A stretch of 59,977 nucleotides of DNA from a bacterium D16-51 (GTDB taxonomy: Bacteria; Bacillota; Clostridia; Lachnospirales; Lachnospiraceae). Positions 19,146-27,927 of the stretch are shown here, one piece after another (within the stretch, counting starts at the first letter, position 1; every line of letters begins with the position of its first letter). The translations under genes and the position numbers were made by a program. The notes under the pieces were generated by a model. The model ran no database searches and was not told where the DNA came from. It saw nothing but the letters and a program-made list of their open reading frames with translations. The stretch is taken from positions 1 to 59,977 of the forward strand of contig RAYE01000034.1 in the NCBI GenBank assembly GCA_003612285.1. The letters are read 5' to 3'.

Positions 19146-19763
19146 CTAATTGTCTCCCAGCATTTTATCCATTCTGTCATATGGGCCTCCTGCCCTATGT
19201 ACTCCCTGATGTCTGCTATGTACATCTGCTTTTAAAGGGGTAATATTGTCAACTTCATTTTTGCCGCCCAATCCAATCGGCTGTATATGGTGCACATCAT
19301 ATCTTGCCCCTTCCTGCTGTACCTTTACAGGATTGCCACTGCCATTTGTAATATAAACATCCGTTTCATTCCTAGGCCATTCACACCCATTTTTTTCCTC
19401 CCATTGCTGAATTAATCCCTCTTTCATCTTATTAAATTCATTACGCATCTTTTTGGTTTCTTGCGGGGACAATTTTTTTAAATCTGATGCTTCAAAAAAT
19501 TTATCTGGAAGTGTATCTGGAAACTCTGTTTTCTCTTTCAAATCTTTTATATAATCTCCCACATTTTCCTCTAATTTCTTATCAAAAGCATCCTCTTTGG
19601 CAGCTTCCCTGCTTTCCATTTCATTAAACAAATTCTTCCAGAAATCTTTTACTTCTTTTTCCGTAATACCAGTCTCCGGTTTTATTTCCTTATTATTCTA
19701 TCTTTCTGGACCCATGTGCTCTGCGGCATCCATACTTTTTGAAAATGACTCTAAAAAAGCCAT
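19146..19763 (-). pseudogene. HNH nuclease gene interrupted by an in-frame amber codon
   Basis: The frame opens with ATG at 19763, overlapping the TGA of the upstream gene (TGATG), and reads MAFLESFSKSMDAAEHMGPER. It then meets TAG at 19698-19700. The same frame continues without a break (NNKEIKPETGITEKEV) to 19146, about 205 codons in all. The C-terminal part holds the HNH signature YDVHHIQPIGLGG, EVDNITPL and HSRHQGVH, as in secreted or mobile-element nucleases and toxin tips. A shorter product from TTG 19631 would keep the nuclease domain but has no clear ribosome site. The stop-start overlap supports 19763 as the original start, so I call it a single-nonsense pseudogene. Confidence 0.7.
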
Positions 19764-20158
19764 CACATCACCCCTCCCTCATCCCTGTATATTTCTGTAA
19801 ACCTGTACCAGATATCTTTATAAGCACTATCTCTTACCGATTGTTCCGACAAAATCAAAGCCATTACCAAATCTACCTGCTTCTTTGAATATTTTTGTAT
19901 AGGCGGTGTTAATTTAACCGCAACAGATTGAACCCATTCATCCAAATGATTTATTTCCCCCAAAGGCCCGATCAATTCCCCTGCCCTAAAGAAATCATAT
20001 GCTAATTTTCCCAGCAAAGCCATCTTGTCTTCCTTCTCTGCAGCAATATATCTTACAAAGCCAATTTTTACAGAAGTATCAAGTCTAGACTTAATTACCA
20101 CATCCTTCAGCTTTTGCATCTCTTTCCTGCTTCTTTTCCTAAGAATCTCTGTATTCAT
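19763..20158 (-). CDS. Unknown protein in the dynamin-like/HNH operon
   Basis: 131 aa if started at ATG 20158; an upstream ATG at 20176 also lacks a clear ribosome site. Its start lies within the end of the dynamin-like gene and its stop overlaps the start of the HNH gene, so expression would be by translational coupling. The sequence is mostly helical (LGKLAYDFFRAGELIGPLG, YSKKQVDLVMALILSEQS) with no signal peptide or membrane segment. I do not recognise the family. Its position suggests a partner of the GTPase or an immunity/adaptor protein for the nuclease; this is inference. It is the only unbroken gene of the three. Confidence 0.6.
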   Translation of the reverse strand: MNTEILRKRSRKEMQKLKDVVIKSRLDTSVKIGFVRYIAAEKEDKMALLGKLAYDFFRAGELIGPLGEINHLDEWVQSVAVKLTPPIQKYSKKQVDLVMALILSEQSVRDSAYKDIWYRFTEIYRDEGGVM

Positions 20159-21115
20159 ACATACTTTCAATCTCATCTGTAGTTATCGAAACAATCTTAT
20201 CAATAAATAATTTTGCCTGCTGGCATTTATTATAAGAAGAATACTTAACCGCAAATATCTGGATTTCCCGTTCAATTGTCAGCAGCCCACTGTTCGACCA
20301 AAGCAGGTCCTGATTGTCCTCTGCCAGCATAACCGCCCGCTTTTTAAGCTGTTCCGGCATAATATTATACTTATACAGCATCTTATAAAACCGGGAGTTC
20401 TTATCAGAAAACTTGGTTTTCTTTTCTAAACATTTTCTGCCGTTGCCGCACTAAACTTAAAACTATTGTCGTCAAACTTTAGTTTCATGACTTGGTTATC
20501 ATATTTCAGAGAGACCGAAGCCCTGTCTTCATAAAAAGACTGCCTGATTTTATAAATTTTCGCAGTAATCGGCTCTGCCCCGCTTGGCAAAATCTCACAG
20601 CCTATCAGGGAATTAATGAAAGTGGATTTGCCGGAACTGTAATTGCCCATTACACAAATAGGTATTACATCATTTGTAACATCTGTATATTTTTCAAGCT
20701 CCTCTTTTATTTTCTTATAGACATTCCCAGTCTGCATCACTAATGGGCGGAGGCTTTCATTAAAAACTTCATTAATTTCCGGAAATATATCGCGGGCATT
20801 TTCAAGGAAAAAAATATCCTTCTCTACGGTTATAATATCTGCATATTCCCCAACTCCACATAGTTCCTGAAGCTCCTTATACTCATCTTCCGTCCCCTGA
20901 AAAACTATATTCACTTTTTCATTTGGAATTTTATAGTCCCGTATAATCATGTCAACAATTTCTTTTATATTAAACGGGAAAAACCCTTTGATAAATTTCT
21001 CTTTTAATAAATCACTGTTTTCATCTACCTCCTTCCATGATGCACTATATTCATCCCAGCTTTGGTACGCAACTTTCTTTTGATAAGGATTGCTGATTAT
21101 TTTTATCTTTGCCAT
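20139..21115 (-). pseudogene. Dynamin-like GTPase gene with internal deletion
   Basis: The 5' part (21115-20426) encodes about 229 aa. It has a P-loop, VMGNYSSGKSTFINSLIG, and the following switch-I region (GAEPITAKIYKI), and ends at FKFSAATAENV-TAG. The 3' part, in another frame (from about 20430 to 20139), reads KCLEKKTKFSDKNSRFYKML and then LLTIEREIQIFAVKYSSYN, which resembles the end of the GTPase domain in bacterial dynamin-like proteins (GLxxLExxIxxFxxxYxxYN). The G3/G4 motifs and stalk are missing, so a large internal deletion with a frame change is the simplest reading. The start has AGGGGA about 10 bases upstream. Intact relatives remodel membranes. Confidence 0.68.
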
Positions 21116-21231
21116 CGTGTCTTTTTCCCCTGTCTATATATTTAAACTTTTCCTGCCCTGACGACAAAAAGGGGCACGGCAGGTGATAATTCCCCTGCAT
21201 AGCCCCTGTATATTGGGTAATATAATTGTTC

Positions 21232-21279
21232 TTAGGAACTGTCCCAAAATAACTTACCATATTTCGTGACAGTTCCTTA
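21232..21279 (-). terminator. Inverted repeat with family B-like ends
   Basis: TTAGGAACTGTC (21232-21243) pairs with GACAGTTCCTTA (21268-21279). The TTAGGAACTGT end is the same as that of the family B elements. It lies just downstream of the Ltp-like gene, so it may serve as its transcription end. Confidence 0.55.
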
Positions 21280-21287
21280 CCCAGCTT

Positions 21288-21707
21288 TTAATATCCTGCT
21301 TTTTTTGCCCCATATTTGGCTTCTGCGTCTGTAAATCCATCAAATTTTAACTGCCTGATTAATTCCTGCTTTGAAAAAGGCATAATTTGAAGATATTCCT
21401 TTGCTTTTTTTGCTGCCTGTTTTTTCCAGTTTGCACCACATTTGGCAGCGCCATATTTCGCCTCCTTGTCTGAAAACCCATCAAATTTAAGCTGTTTAAT
21501 CAGACCCTTTTTAGAAAAAGCCATAATTTTTAAATACATTTTGGCTTTTGACAAAGCATTCTTTTCTCCCCTTGTCGCAGCCTGTACTTTTACAGTCTGC
21601 CCGGCCAGGGGCGCTTTTTGCCCCAAAGGGGTAAACTGGATAAAAGATGAGCAAAGAGCGATAATCACTGCAATACAATAAAAATGTTTTTTAATTTGTT
21701 TAACCAT
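21288..21707 (-). CDS. Ltp-like protein (superinfection-exclusion repeat domain)
   Basis: 139 aa from ATG 21707, which follows GGAGG. An N-terminal signal or membrane segment (about 1-45) has no clear lipobox. It is followed by two repeats of the Ltp/host-cell-surface-exposed lipoprotein domain: AKMYLKIMAFSKKGLIKQLK FDGFSDKEAKYG and AKEYLQIMPFSKQELIRQLK FDGFTDAEAKYG. In phage TP-J34 of Streptococcus thermophilus the related Ltp protein blocks phage DNA injection. Many clostridial chromosomes carry such domains without known phage links. It is a separate unit from the dynamin-like genes, in the same orientation. Confidence 0.8.
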   Translation of the reverse strand: MVKQIKKHFYCIAVIIALCSSFIQFTPLGQKAPLAGQTVKVQAATRGEKNALSKAKMYLKIMAFSKKGLIKQLKFDGFSDKEAKYGAAKCGANWKKQAAKKAKEYLQIMPFSKQELIRQLKFDGFTDAEAKYGAKKAGY

Positions 21708-21759
21708 AAAATCCTCCATTCTTTCCAGAATCTGTAAGCTTCAACAGGCGGCAATAGTA

Positions 21760-22116
21760 CTATTCCAGCCTTTTTTCTTTCTGCATGATTCCCGTAATAA
21801 TAAATACTGCTGCAAAGATAAAGCTAAGGATTGACCATATCTGTAAATCAGAATAAGAGCCGACATTTGCAATCCCAATTAACCCACCAAATGCATAAAA
21901 TGCCCCGGCCACAATAGTTCCTGTCTTTAGCTTTCTGCAGCATATCCCTACAATCCCCGCGATAAGCATACATACAGCAAGCATAAACCCTGCACTTCCA
22001 CTCACTTCACCATTATCCTCTAATGCATTTCCAATTCCAGCCGCACAAGACTGAAATGCAATCAATACAAAGAGGACAATTGAAATAATCCCAATTACTA
22101 ATCTTGATGTTTTCAT
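21760..22116 (-). CDS. Small membrane protein (DUF4064-like)
   Basis: 118 aa, four hydrophobic segments (VIGIISIVLFVLIAFQSC, GFMLAVCMLIAGIVGI, GTIVAGAFYAFGGLIGIANV, WSILSFIFAAVFIITGIM). The charge-poor layout resembles DUF4064/TM2-type proteins. The start at 22116 is set by the promoter at 22163-22191, because upstream in-frame codons would lie in the promoter. Ribosome site AAAGG. Function unknown. Confidence 0.65.
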   Translation of the reverse strand: MKTSRLVIGIISIVLFVLIAFQSCAAGIGNALEDNGEVSGSAGFMLAVCMLIAGIVGICCRKLKTGTIVAGAFYAFGGLIGIANVGSYSDLQIWSILSFIFAAVFIITGIMQKEKRLE

Positions 22117-22162
22117 ACCATTTGAACCTTTCTTTTGTTTTGCATCTAAATATTCTTTTTGT

Positions 22163-22191
22163 ATTATAGCATCTTTCACCGCAAAATACAA
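22163..22191 (-). promoter_or_regulatory. SigA-type promoter of the small membrane protein gene
   Basis: Minus strand TTGTAT (22186-22191), 17 bp, TATAAT (22163-22168). Confidence 0.7.
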
Positions 22192-22363
22192 CTAATAGTT
22201 AATATATACAATTACTTTTAGTTAGTTACGCAACTTTCCTTGAATCTTTAAAATAGAAAATAATATTACCATCCCAAGTATATACTACTCATATAAGTAA
22301 CCTTGGCAATACTTCGCCTATCGCATACAGCAATAACTTATATGCTAATTACAGGAGGTTTCC

Positions 22364-22693
22364 ATGAACCAGATTGCTTTAGGAAAACGAATCCGCAGCG
22401 AACGCCAGGCACATGGCCTGACGCAGGAGCAGCTGGCTGAAAAAGCTGACGTATCCACAACCTATATTGGCTATATTGAGCGTGGGGAACGTACCATGAC
22501 GCTAAATACGCTTACGACAATCGCAAACGAACTCCACGTTTCAGTCGATTACCTGCTGCAGGATATTGTCCCGCTAGACAGTTCGGCGCGCACAAACCGT
22601 TTAAAGCAGCTCTGGTCCTCTGCCAGCCCTGCCCAGCAGGAGATGATTTTGAACCTGATCCAGGTTGTTTTAGATACTCCGCAAGACTGCTGA
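22364..22693 (+). CDS. XRE-family transcriptional regulator
   Basis: 109 aa. HTH_3 at residues about 7-62: LGKRIRSERQAHGLTQEQLA, EKADVSTTYIGYIERGERT, then LTTIANELHVSVDYLL. A short C-terminal helix pair (QQEMILNLIQVVLDT) probably dimerises. Ribosome site AGGAGG. It stands alone with its own terminator. Its targets are unknown; the divergently transcribed membrane-protein gene 247 bp upstream is one candidate. Confidence 0.9.
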   Translation: MNQIALGKRIRSERQAHGLTQEQLAEKADVSTTYIGYIERGERTMTLNTLTTIANELHVSVDYLLQDIVPLDSSARTNRLKQLWSSASPAQQEMILNLIQVVLDTPQDC

Positions 22694-22694
22694 C

Positions 22695-22740
22695 AAAAAA
22701 GGAACCCGTGCCATTATATTACACAAGTTCCTTTTTCTTT
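22695..22740 (+). terminator. Intrinsic terminator after the XRE gene
   Basis: AAAAAAGGAAC/GTTCCTTTTT stem followed by CTTT. It may also serve the convergent kinase gene. Confidence 0.8.
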
Positions 22741-22778
22741 TGGTATGCTGCCAGCATACATTTCTATATTCACAGCCA

Positions 22779-23993
22779 CTATTTCTTCAATCCAAGCATG
22801 ACTATCCTGACATATTTTTCAAGATCATATCCATAATTAAATGCGATACAAAACAGAAAAAAACGAATTAACATATCCCACTTTCTGCTTAGTTTTGAAA
22901 ATGGCCATATCCTATGTACCCAATCCCCATAATTCGTAAGGCAGACAAAGGCAATCACGATATAAAGCATTAATGCTGCAAGCTCCAGCAAAAAAGATTG
23001 TGGTGTTACCGCACATTCCACAGCCATGCCTACAATATAAATTGCCATAGTAACATAAAAACTGCCTGCCAGAAGCTGCTTCCAAATCACCTTACTGCGG
23101 AATCCCACCGGGGCATATGGGCTTACTTTCGGTTTTACCACCCCTGCCGCAGCTTCCCCTCCACAATCCCCATCTTTCCCTGAATTAGTACTATCTTTCG
23201 TATAATTTCCCATGTTGTTATCCTCGACACGTTTTCCTGGAGTGTCAGACTCTGCCTTTCCCCCTGTCCCCCAGATCCCTTCCAGTTCCTTGTAAGCTTC
23301 CGAAGCATTTTGGTAACGCTGCTTCGGCTCCAGCGCTATACATTTTTGGATAAACCCCTGATACGCAGGGTGACAGCAGACATTTCCCTGTGGCAGCCTT
23401 CCTGTCAGCATCACATGAAACAGCACACCCAGAGAATAGATATCCGACCTTGCATCCGTCTGCTGAAACCCAAACTGCTCTGGCGCAGCATAGCCTGCCG
23501 TCCCTAATATCGTCGTATCCCTGCCCTTCCCTTCCTTTGGCATCCTGGCAATCCCAAAATCAAGCAGTTTCACAACACAATCTGTAGAAACCAACACATT
23601 TCCCGGATTGATATCCCTGTGCACAATATTCAGGCTATGCAGGACAGAAAGCACCTCCAGAAGCTCCTGGACAACCATCCGCGCCATCCTCTCGCCTATC
23701 CTCTTAGACTGGATAAGTTCTTGTAATGTATCCCCGCTAATATACTCTTCAATGACAATAATCCTGTCATCAATCCGTATTAAATCTAAAATAGATGCCA
23801 GATTCCGGCTGGAAACCGTCCTTAAGCTCTGATACACGCCTGTCATATCCAGCTCAACTTCCTTCCAGATATATAATTTTTTATCAACATAGCTTTTTAC
23901 CAGCCACGTTTCTTTCCCCATGTTCTCCCCAAGCTTATCCAGCTTTTTATAAACTTCCTGCAAATACTGAAGCTGCATGTCCCAATTCCCCAT
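22779..23993 (-). CDS. Membrane-anchored Ser/Thr protein kinase (Hanks type)
   Basis: 404 aa. The kinase domain (about 15-240) keeps the catalytic set: Lys44 (IWKEVE), HRDINPGN with Asp127, DFG at 145-147, GTAGYAAPE in the activation segment, and DIYSLGVL. The glycine-rich loop is not obvious. A low-complexity linker (about 245-295) leads to two or three hydrophobic segments near the C-terminus (FYVTMAIYIVGMAVEC, ELAALMLYIVIAFVCL). There are no PASTA repeats, so it is not the cell-wall PrkC type. It is divergent from a small XRE regulator 118 bp away and lies next to the HSP90-like operon. Its substrate is unknown. Confidence 0.9.
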   Translation of the reverse strand: MGNWDMQLQYLQEVYKKLDKLGENMGKETWLVKSYVDKKLYIWKEVELDMTGVYQSLRTVSSRNLASILDLIRIDDRIIVIEEYISGDTLQELIQSKRIGERMARMVVQELLEVLSVLHSLNIVHRDINPGNVLVSTDCVVKLLDFGIARMPKEGKGRDTTILGTAGYAAPEQFGFQQTDARSDIYSLGVLFHVMLTGRLPQGNVCCHPAYQGFIQKCIALEPKQRYQNASEAYKELEGIWGTGGKAESDTPGKRVEDNNMGNYTKDSTNSGKDGDCGGEAAAGVVKPKVSPYAPVGFRSKVIWKQLLAGSFYVTMAIYIVGMAVECAVTPQSFLLELAALMLYIVIAFVCLTNYGDWVHRIWPFSKLSRKWDMLIRFFLFCIAFNYGYDLEKYVRIVMLGLKK

Positions 23994-24111
23994 TGCGCCA
24001 ATGCCACCTTTCTATTCTAATGTCCCCTTCCTCAAACCTCTTGCCTTTTTTCAGTTCCATGATATGATTATATAAAAAATACACCAAACAGGAAAGAGGA
24101 AATAAAAAACC

Positions 24112-24534
24112 ATGAGAAAATCCACGCAGGAGTTATTAAAAATATTAAACGAATCCCCACAAATCAGTGATTATATAGAAAAAGAAGAGGACAATATGGT
24201 ACAGGCCGAACTTTACCAATACCTAAATATGCTCCTGAATGAAAAAAAGATATCCGCCAGCCAGATGATAAAACTCTCTGGATTGGACAGAACCTATACA
24301 TATGAGATTCTGTCCGGCAAAAAAAAGCCCTCCAGAGACAAAGTCCTTGCCATCTGTTTTGCACTAAAGCTTACATTTGAAGAAACGCAGAACCTGTTAA
24401 AAGCTACCGGATATCCTATTTTATATGCCAGAATCAAAAAGGACAGCATCCTTATTTTCGCATTGCAACATAACGCAGCGTTAGCCGATGCCAACGAAAT
24501 GCTTTTTGACTTCGGTTTTCAGATTCTTTCGTAG
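24112..24534 (+). CDS. XRE-family regulator divergent from the kinase gene
   Basis: 140 aa. The HTH (about 38-95) reads LNEKKISASQMIKLSGLDRT, YTYEILSGKKKPSRDKVLAI, then ALKLTFEETQNLLKATGYP. The acidic N-terminal extension (YIEKEEDNMV) and C-terminal tail (DANEMLFDFGFQI) are as in small clostridial regulators found beside Ser/Thr kinases. Ribosome site AAAGAGGAAA. It is divergent from the kinase and convergent with the 360-aa protein gene, so it may control one or both. The tail could be a phosphorylation or docking site; this is inference. Confidence 0.85.
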   Translation: MRKSTQELLKILNESPQISDYIEKEEDNMVQAELYQYLNMLLNEKKISASQMIKLSGLDRTYTYEILSGKKKPSRDKVLAICFALKLTFEETQNLLKATGYPILYARIKKDSILIFALQHNAALADANEMLFDFGFQILS

Positions 24535-24560
24535 TTTGTTACAATTCACGATCCATGATA

Positions 24561-25643
24561 TCAGTAACTATAATTTACTGCCAGCCCAAGATTGTCCTTA
24601 AAAAAGTTTGTCCCATTCCTGGCGTCAAACCGCCCCGCGATATCTTCTGCCTGCCCATAAACCCACTGTTCCAGTTCCTTTACCGGATAAACCCCATCAT
24701 TCCGGAAACAGGAAAACTGTTCCGGCAGCGTTAATGGTATATGTTCTTCTTTTCTGGAAAGCTGATGAAGGACTGCCCCTGCCCCTTTATAAAAATCGTA
24801 GGCCATTTTCTCATCCCACAAACCGGCAGCCCACGGAAAACTATTTGCCATTAATTTCACACCCTGCTCCAAATCAGAAAAGGCAAAACAACGAAGGACT
24901 GCCCCAATATAGGATAAGTCGCCCCTGTCACGGTGTCCAATACGTTTCAGTTCCCTTGCATATGGAATTGCCATCTTCAAATCACCCTTATCCATCGCAT
25001 ATTCAATATATGCCTTGAGCATCCTGTGCGGCGTATCTTTACAAAAAGAAAGCCTCCGCTGTTTAATTGGCTTTGCATGGACAGCAGCCCCTTCCTCATC
25101 TCCCATTAAAAGATGCATCCTTACCGCAAAAGACCGCTCACAGGCGCGGCAGTCCGATAAATCATCACGCCCTGTTTTCCAAAACCGCTGGAAATATTCA
25201 AAAGCTTTTTCTTTATCTATGTATATCATAAACTGGCTTTTCTGGCTCCAATATGTACGGTGTCCGATATTAAACCGCTTGATAAGCTGATAGTACTGAT
25301 CCATCATTTCTTCCCACTGCGAAATAGGAATCTGCGGCAGGGAAACTACCGGGTCAACCGCCAACTGCATTATCATAATATACATTTCCCCGCCTGCCGA
25401 GCCAAACAAATCAGGATATTCCTCAAAAATTGAGCTAAACTCTATAGCTGCCGGCATCGCCTTTGGCGGGTCGTCATGGAAATAAACTTCCGCCGCATAT
25501 TGGTACCGAAAAAACATCCTGTAATAGTGGTCCTGTGCCTCGTCTGCCTGCTTTATTGCAGACAATAACGCTTCCCTTAAAGCCGCCCCTTTTAAAAGCT
25601 CCAAACTTTCCTGAATTAAATCTCCATCATATTTATCTGCCAT
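24561..25643 (-). CDS. Helical-repeat (TPR-like) protein partnered with the HSP90-like gene
   Basis: 360 aa, soluble, helix-rich, no signal peptide. Pairs of helices such as DHYYRMFFRYQYAAEVYF, EKAFEYFQRFWKTGRDDL, CERSFAVRMHLLMGDEEGA and MLKAYIEYAMDKGDLKMAIP resemble degenerate tetratricopeptide units. The CRAC pair might bind metal. The start has AAGGAGG six bases upstream and lies only 9 bp after the HSP90-like stop, so the two are co-translated. TPR proteins are the classic co-chaperones of HSP90 in eukaryotes; the pairing here suggests a client adaptor. The family was not recognised beyond that. Confidence 0.65.
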   Translation of the reverse strand: MADKYDGDLIQESLELLKGAALREALLSAIKQADEAQDHYYRMFFRYQYAAEVYFHDDPPKAMPAAIEFSSIFEEYPDLFGSAGGEMYIMIMQLAVDPVVSLPQIPISQWEEMMDQYYQLIKRFNIGHRTYWSQKSQFMIYIDKEKAFEYFQRFWKTGRDDLSDCRACERSFAVRMHLLMGDEEGAAVHAKPIKQRRLSFCKDTPHRMLKAYIEYAMDKGDLKMAIPYARELKRIGHRDRGDLSYIGAVLRCFAFSDLEQGVKLMANSFPWAAGLWDEKMAYDFYKGAGAVLHQLSRKEEHIPLTLPEQFSCFRNDGVYPVKELEQWVYGQAEDIAGRFDARNGTNFFKDNLGLAVNYSY

Positions 25644-25652
25644 ATGCCCTCC

Positions 25653-27428
25653 TTATTTAATACCATCTACCAGATACAACAGTTCCCTGCTCAATGCCCT
25701 TAACTCCTTATTATGCAAAGAATGCCCGCCTGCAGCTAAAGCCTGGACATAAAGCACCTTTGCCATACTTCTTAGCAATTCATCATCCTGGACAGATAAA
25801 AGCCGCTGAACCAATGGATTGTAATAATTTAAGTAAAGCCCTGCAAGCGCCTTACCAGAATTTCCAGATAACAGTGACGAAAGCGCCGCTGAAAAAACAC
25901 CGTTGGAACTTTCTTTCGCCCCTTGTACCTGACGCAAAAAACGCACATCATCACTTATAGAATAAAGTGCTGGTAAATCTGCCGGCTGAAAAGAACGTAA
26001 ATCCGCCCTGCAGTCAAATTCTTTCAGGCCCTCATTCATGGCAGCCAGCATCCTTTGCGCCTCCCTGCGTTCTTCAGCCGGAATTCCTTTTAATACCTTC
26101 CCCATATCCTCTTCATGCAACGGTACAACCGGGAGATGAAACCGTTTCGCAAGCTTTGGGATAAGCTGTTCGTCAAATGCATAGCCAGAACAAATTAGAA
26201 GGCGGTTCTGGGCAATAAAAACGGGCTTTAACTGTTCAAACCGCGGGACATCGCCAATGTAGGAAGCGCTGCCTGCATGTTTTAATGCTGCACCTGTCAT
26301 CCTCCCCTCTGAAGTTACAAAAGGCAGGTAATCAATAAACATATCAAAAATTTCATCATCCCACACTGCCATTGATTTAATTGCATCATAGTGGACAGAA
26401 ACAATTTTATGCAGTGTTTCTGGGTTATCTTTTGACATATGCCGGAAATGCTGTTTTACAGTATCTGAAAATTCCTGTCTTGCCTCCTCCAGTTCCCCAT
26501 CTTCATAAAAACTCTCCCTTGACGCAGTTGGCCTCAATTCTGCTGTATTAAAAAAGCAGCGCAGAAAAAATGCCCAATCCGGCAAAAGAGGCGTCCCCTG
26601 GTCTGTCAGAAGCATATTTTTCAAATATATACGATGCCCATTTTTTACCGAAGAATCCGTTTTATAGGGAAGAACATACGCCGCGCCAGACAAATGCTTT
26701 GTATGGAACAAAACTACATCCAAAAACTTTTCTTGAAAAAGCCATTCCCCGAAAGCCAAAAGCTTTCCACGCCCCATCTGCATAAAATCCTCCGGAATCT
26801 GGTTTAGGGGCTTTTTCTCCTTATTCAGGCGAACCGGAACAGGAAGCATTAACCCATAATACTGAACAAGCCTTGTAACCGTCTCTTCCTGAAAATACTC
26901 CTCACACCCTTCCTTTGCCGTTAAGATAACAGAAGTCCCCGTAGGAATATCCTTTCCTTTCCCTTCCTTTGAATCCTCCAGCCTTTTTAGCGTATATGTG
27001 CCATCCGGCTTTCCTTTCCAGACATATGCTTTTTTACCGTCTATTGACTTTGTATGTACTACAATCGTATCTGAAACCATAAAGCACGAAAGCAGGCCAA
27101 TCCCAAACCGCCCAATATAATCTTCCTGCAGCCTCCTGTCTAACATGCCGCTTTTGGAAGACTGCCCAATTACAGATAAAAACTGGTGGATTTCCTCCTT
27201 CGTAAGCCCTGCCCCATTATCTGTAAAAACAATTTTCCTGCCAGGCTTTAACCGAATATTGATTGCCCCTTGGTCCCAGCCAGGTTCCCGCCTTTTCCGC
27301 AGGGCAATCGCATCCGTCCCATTTTGCAGCAATTCCCTTAAAAATACATCTGCCGATTTGTATAAATGATTTGATAAGATATCCAGCATCCCGCCCAAAT
27401 TTACCTGAAAATGATATTCCTTACCCAT
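25653..27428 (-). CDS. HSP90-family (HtpG-like) ATPase, short divergent form
   Basis: 591 aa from ATG 27428 (AAGGGGG upstream). The GHKL ATP pocket is intact: FLRELLQNGTDAI (Glu32 region), FTDNGAGLT (about 69-75) and the lid GRFGIGLLSCFMVSD (about 106-120). The catalytic middle domain has ELRPTASRESFYED, matching the ARG-loop region of HtpG. The C-terminal third is unlike ordinary HtpG and shorter, and I see no clear MEEVD-like or dimerisation signature. It follows AlbA_2 and membrane-protein genes and precedes the TPR-like gene. I take it as a specialised chaperone of a dedicated system rather than housekeeping HtpG. Confidence 0.85.
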   Translation of the reverse strand: MGKEYHFQVNLGGMLDILSNHLYKSADVFLRELLQNGTDAIALRKRREPGWDQGAINIRLKPGRKIVFTDNGAGLTKEEIHQFLSVIGQSSKSGMLDRRLQEDYIGRFGIGLLSCFMVSDTIVVHTKSIDGKKAYVWKGKPDGTYTLKRLEDSKEGKGKDIPTGTSVILTAKEGCEEYFQEETVTRLVQYYGLMLPVPVRLNKEKKPLNQIPEDFMQMGRGKLLAFGEWLFQEKFLDVVLFHTKHLSGAAYVLPYKTDSSVKNGHRIYLKNMLLTDQGTPLLPDWAFFLRCFFNTAELRPTASRESFYEDGELEEARQEFSDTVKQHFRHMSKDNPETLHKIVSVHYDAIKSMAVWDDEIFDMFIDYLPFVTSEGRMTGAALKHAGSASYIGDVPRFEQLKPVFIAQNRLLICSGYAFDEQLIPKLAKRFHLPVVPLHEEDMGKVLKGIPAEERREAQRMLAAMNEGLKEFDCRADLRSFQPADLPALYSISDDVRFLRQVQGAKESSNGVFSAALSSLLSGNSGKALAGLYLNYYNPLVQRLLSVQDDELLRSMAKVLYVQALAAGGHSLHNKELRALSRELLYLVDGIK

Positions 27429-27465
27429 TTTGTCCCCCTTACTGTGACATTTAGCTGCCAATTAC

Positions 27466-27915
27466 CTATTCACAAGTAATCTCTACATCCACATTCCGTG
27501 CCTGCTCATTTTTCAGATGCAGGTTTACATACCCTTCTTCAAATTCTTCCAGTTCCAAAACTTTATTCCAATCTGATATATCATATGTAACTTCCTTTTG
27601 CTTTTGGTATATTGTAAGCAAAATACGCCCCTGGCTGCACTTCGCTTTTATATCCAGCTTCCTGTCCTGTTTGAGCTTCATGCGGTCATTAAATTCCCTG
27701 TCTGCTTTTAAAAATTTCACTTTCATTTTCTGTTCTGAAATATGAACGCTTCCATTATATACCATGCCTTCTCCCCAAAAGCAAATGCATAGCACCAGTG
27801 CAATTACCACGACACCCCTCCCAAACCGGATATATTTATTATCAAGCCCGCTGTTGGAAAATATACGCCCCATTACTATCACAAATAATAGCAAAATAAT
27901 AAAAATAATCTTCAC
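27466..27915 (-). CDS. Small membrane-anchored protein of the HSP90-like operon
   Basis: 149 aa. Two N-terminal hydrophobic segments (IIFIILLLFVIVMG and GVVVIALVLCICFWGEG) are followed by a basic/acidic domain with beta-strand character (ILLTIYQKQKEVTYDIS, GYVNLHLKNEQARNVDVEIT). I do not recognise it. It lies 12 bp after the AlbA_2 gene and 37 bp before the HSP90-like gene, so it belongs to the same transcription unit. The soluble domain may be extracellular or cytoplasmic; topology is not clear. Confidence 0.6.
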   Translation of the reverse strand: MKIIFIILLLFVIVMGRIFSNSGLDNKYIRFGRGVVVIALVLCICFWGEGMVYNGSVHISEQKMKVKFLKADREFNDRMKLKQDRKLDIKAKCSQGRILLTIYQKQKEVTYDISDWNKVLELEEFEEGYVNLHLKNEQARNVDVEITCE

Positions 27916-27927
27916 AATGCCACCCCC

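Noticed and set aside
19698-19700. Amber codon as pyrrolysine or programmed read-through
   Set aside because: No Pyl genes or structured element are visible, and HNH proteins of this type do not need Pyl. A plain nonsense mutation is simpler.
20139-20381. Separate 80-aa gene
   Set aside because: Its frame stays open upstream of the first ATG and looks like the tail of the dynamin-like protein, so it is treated as part of that pseudogene.
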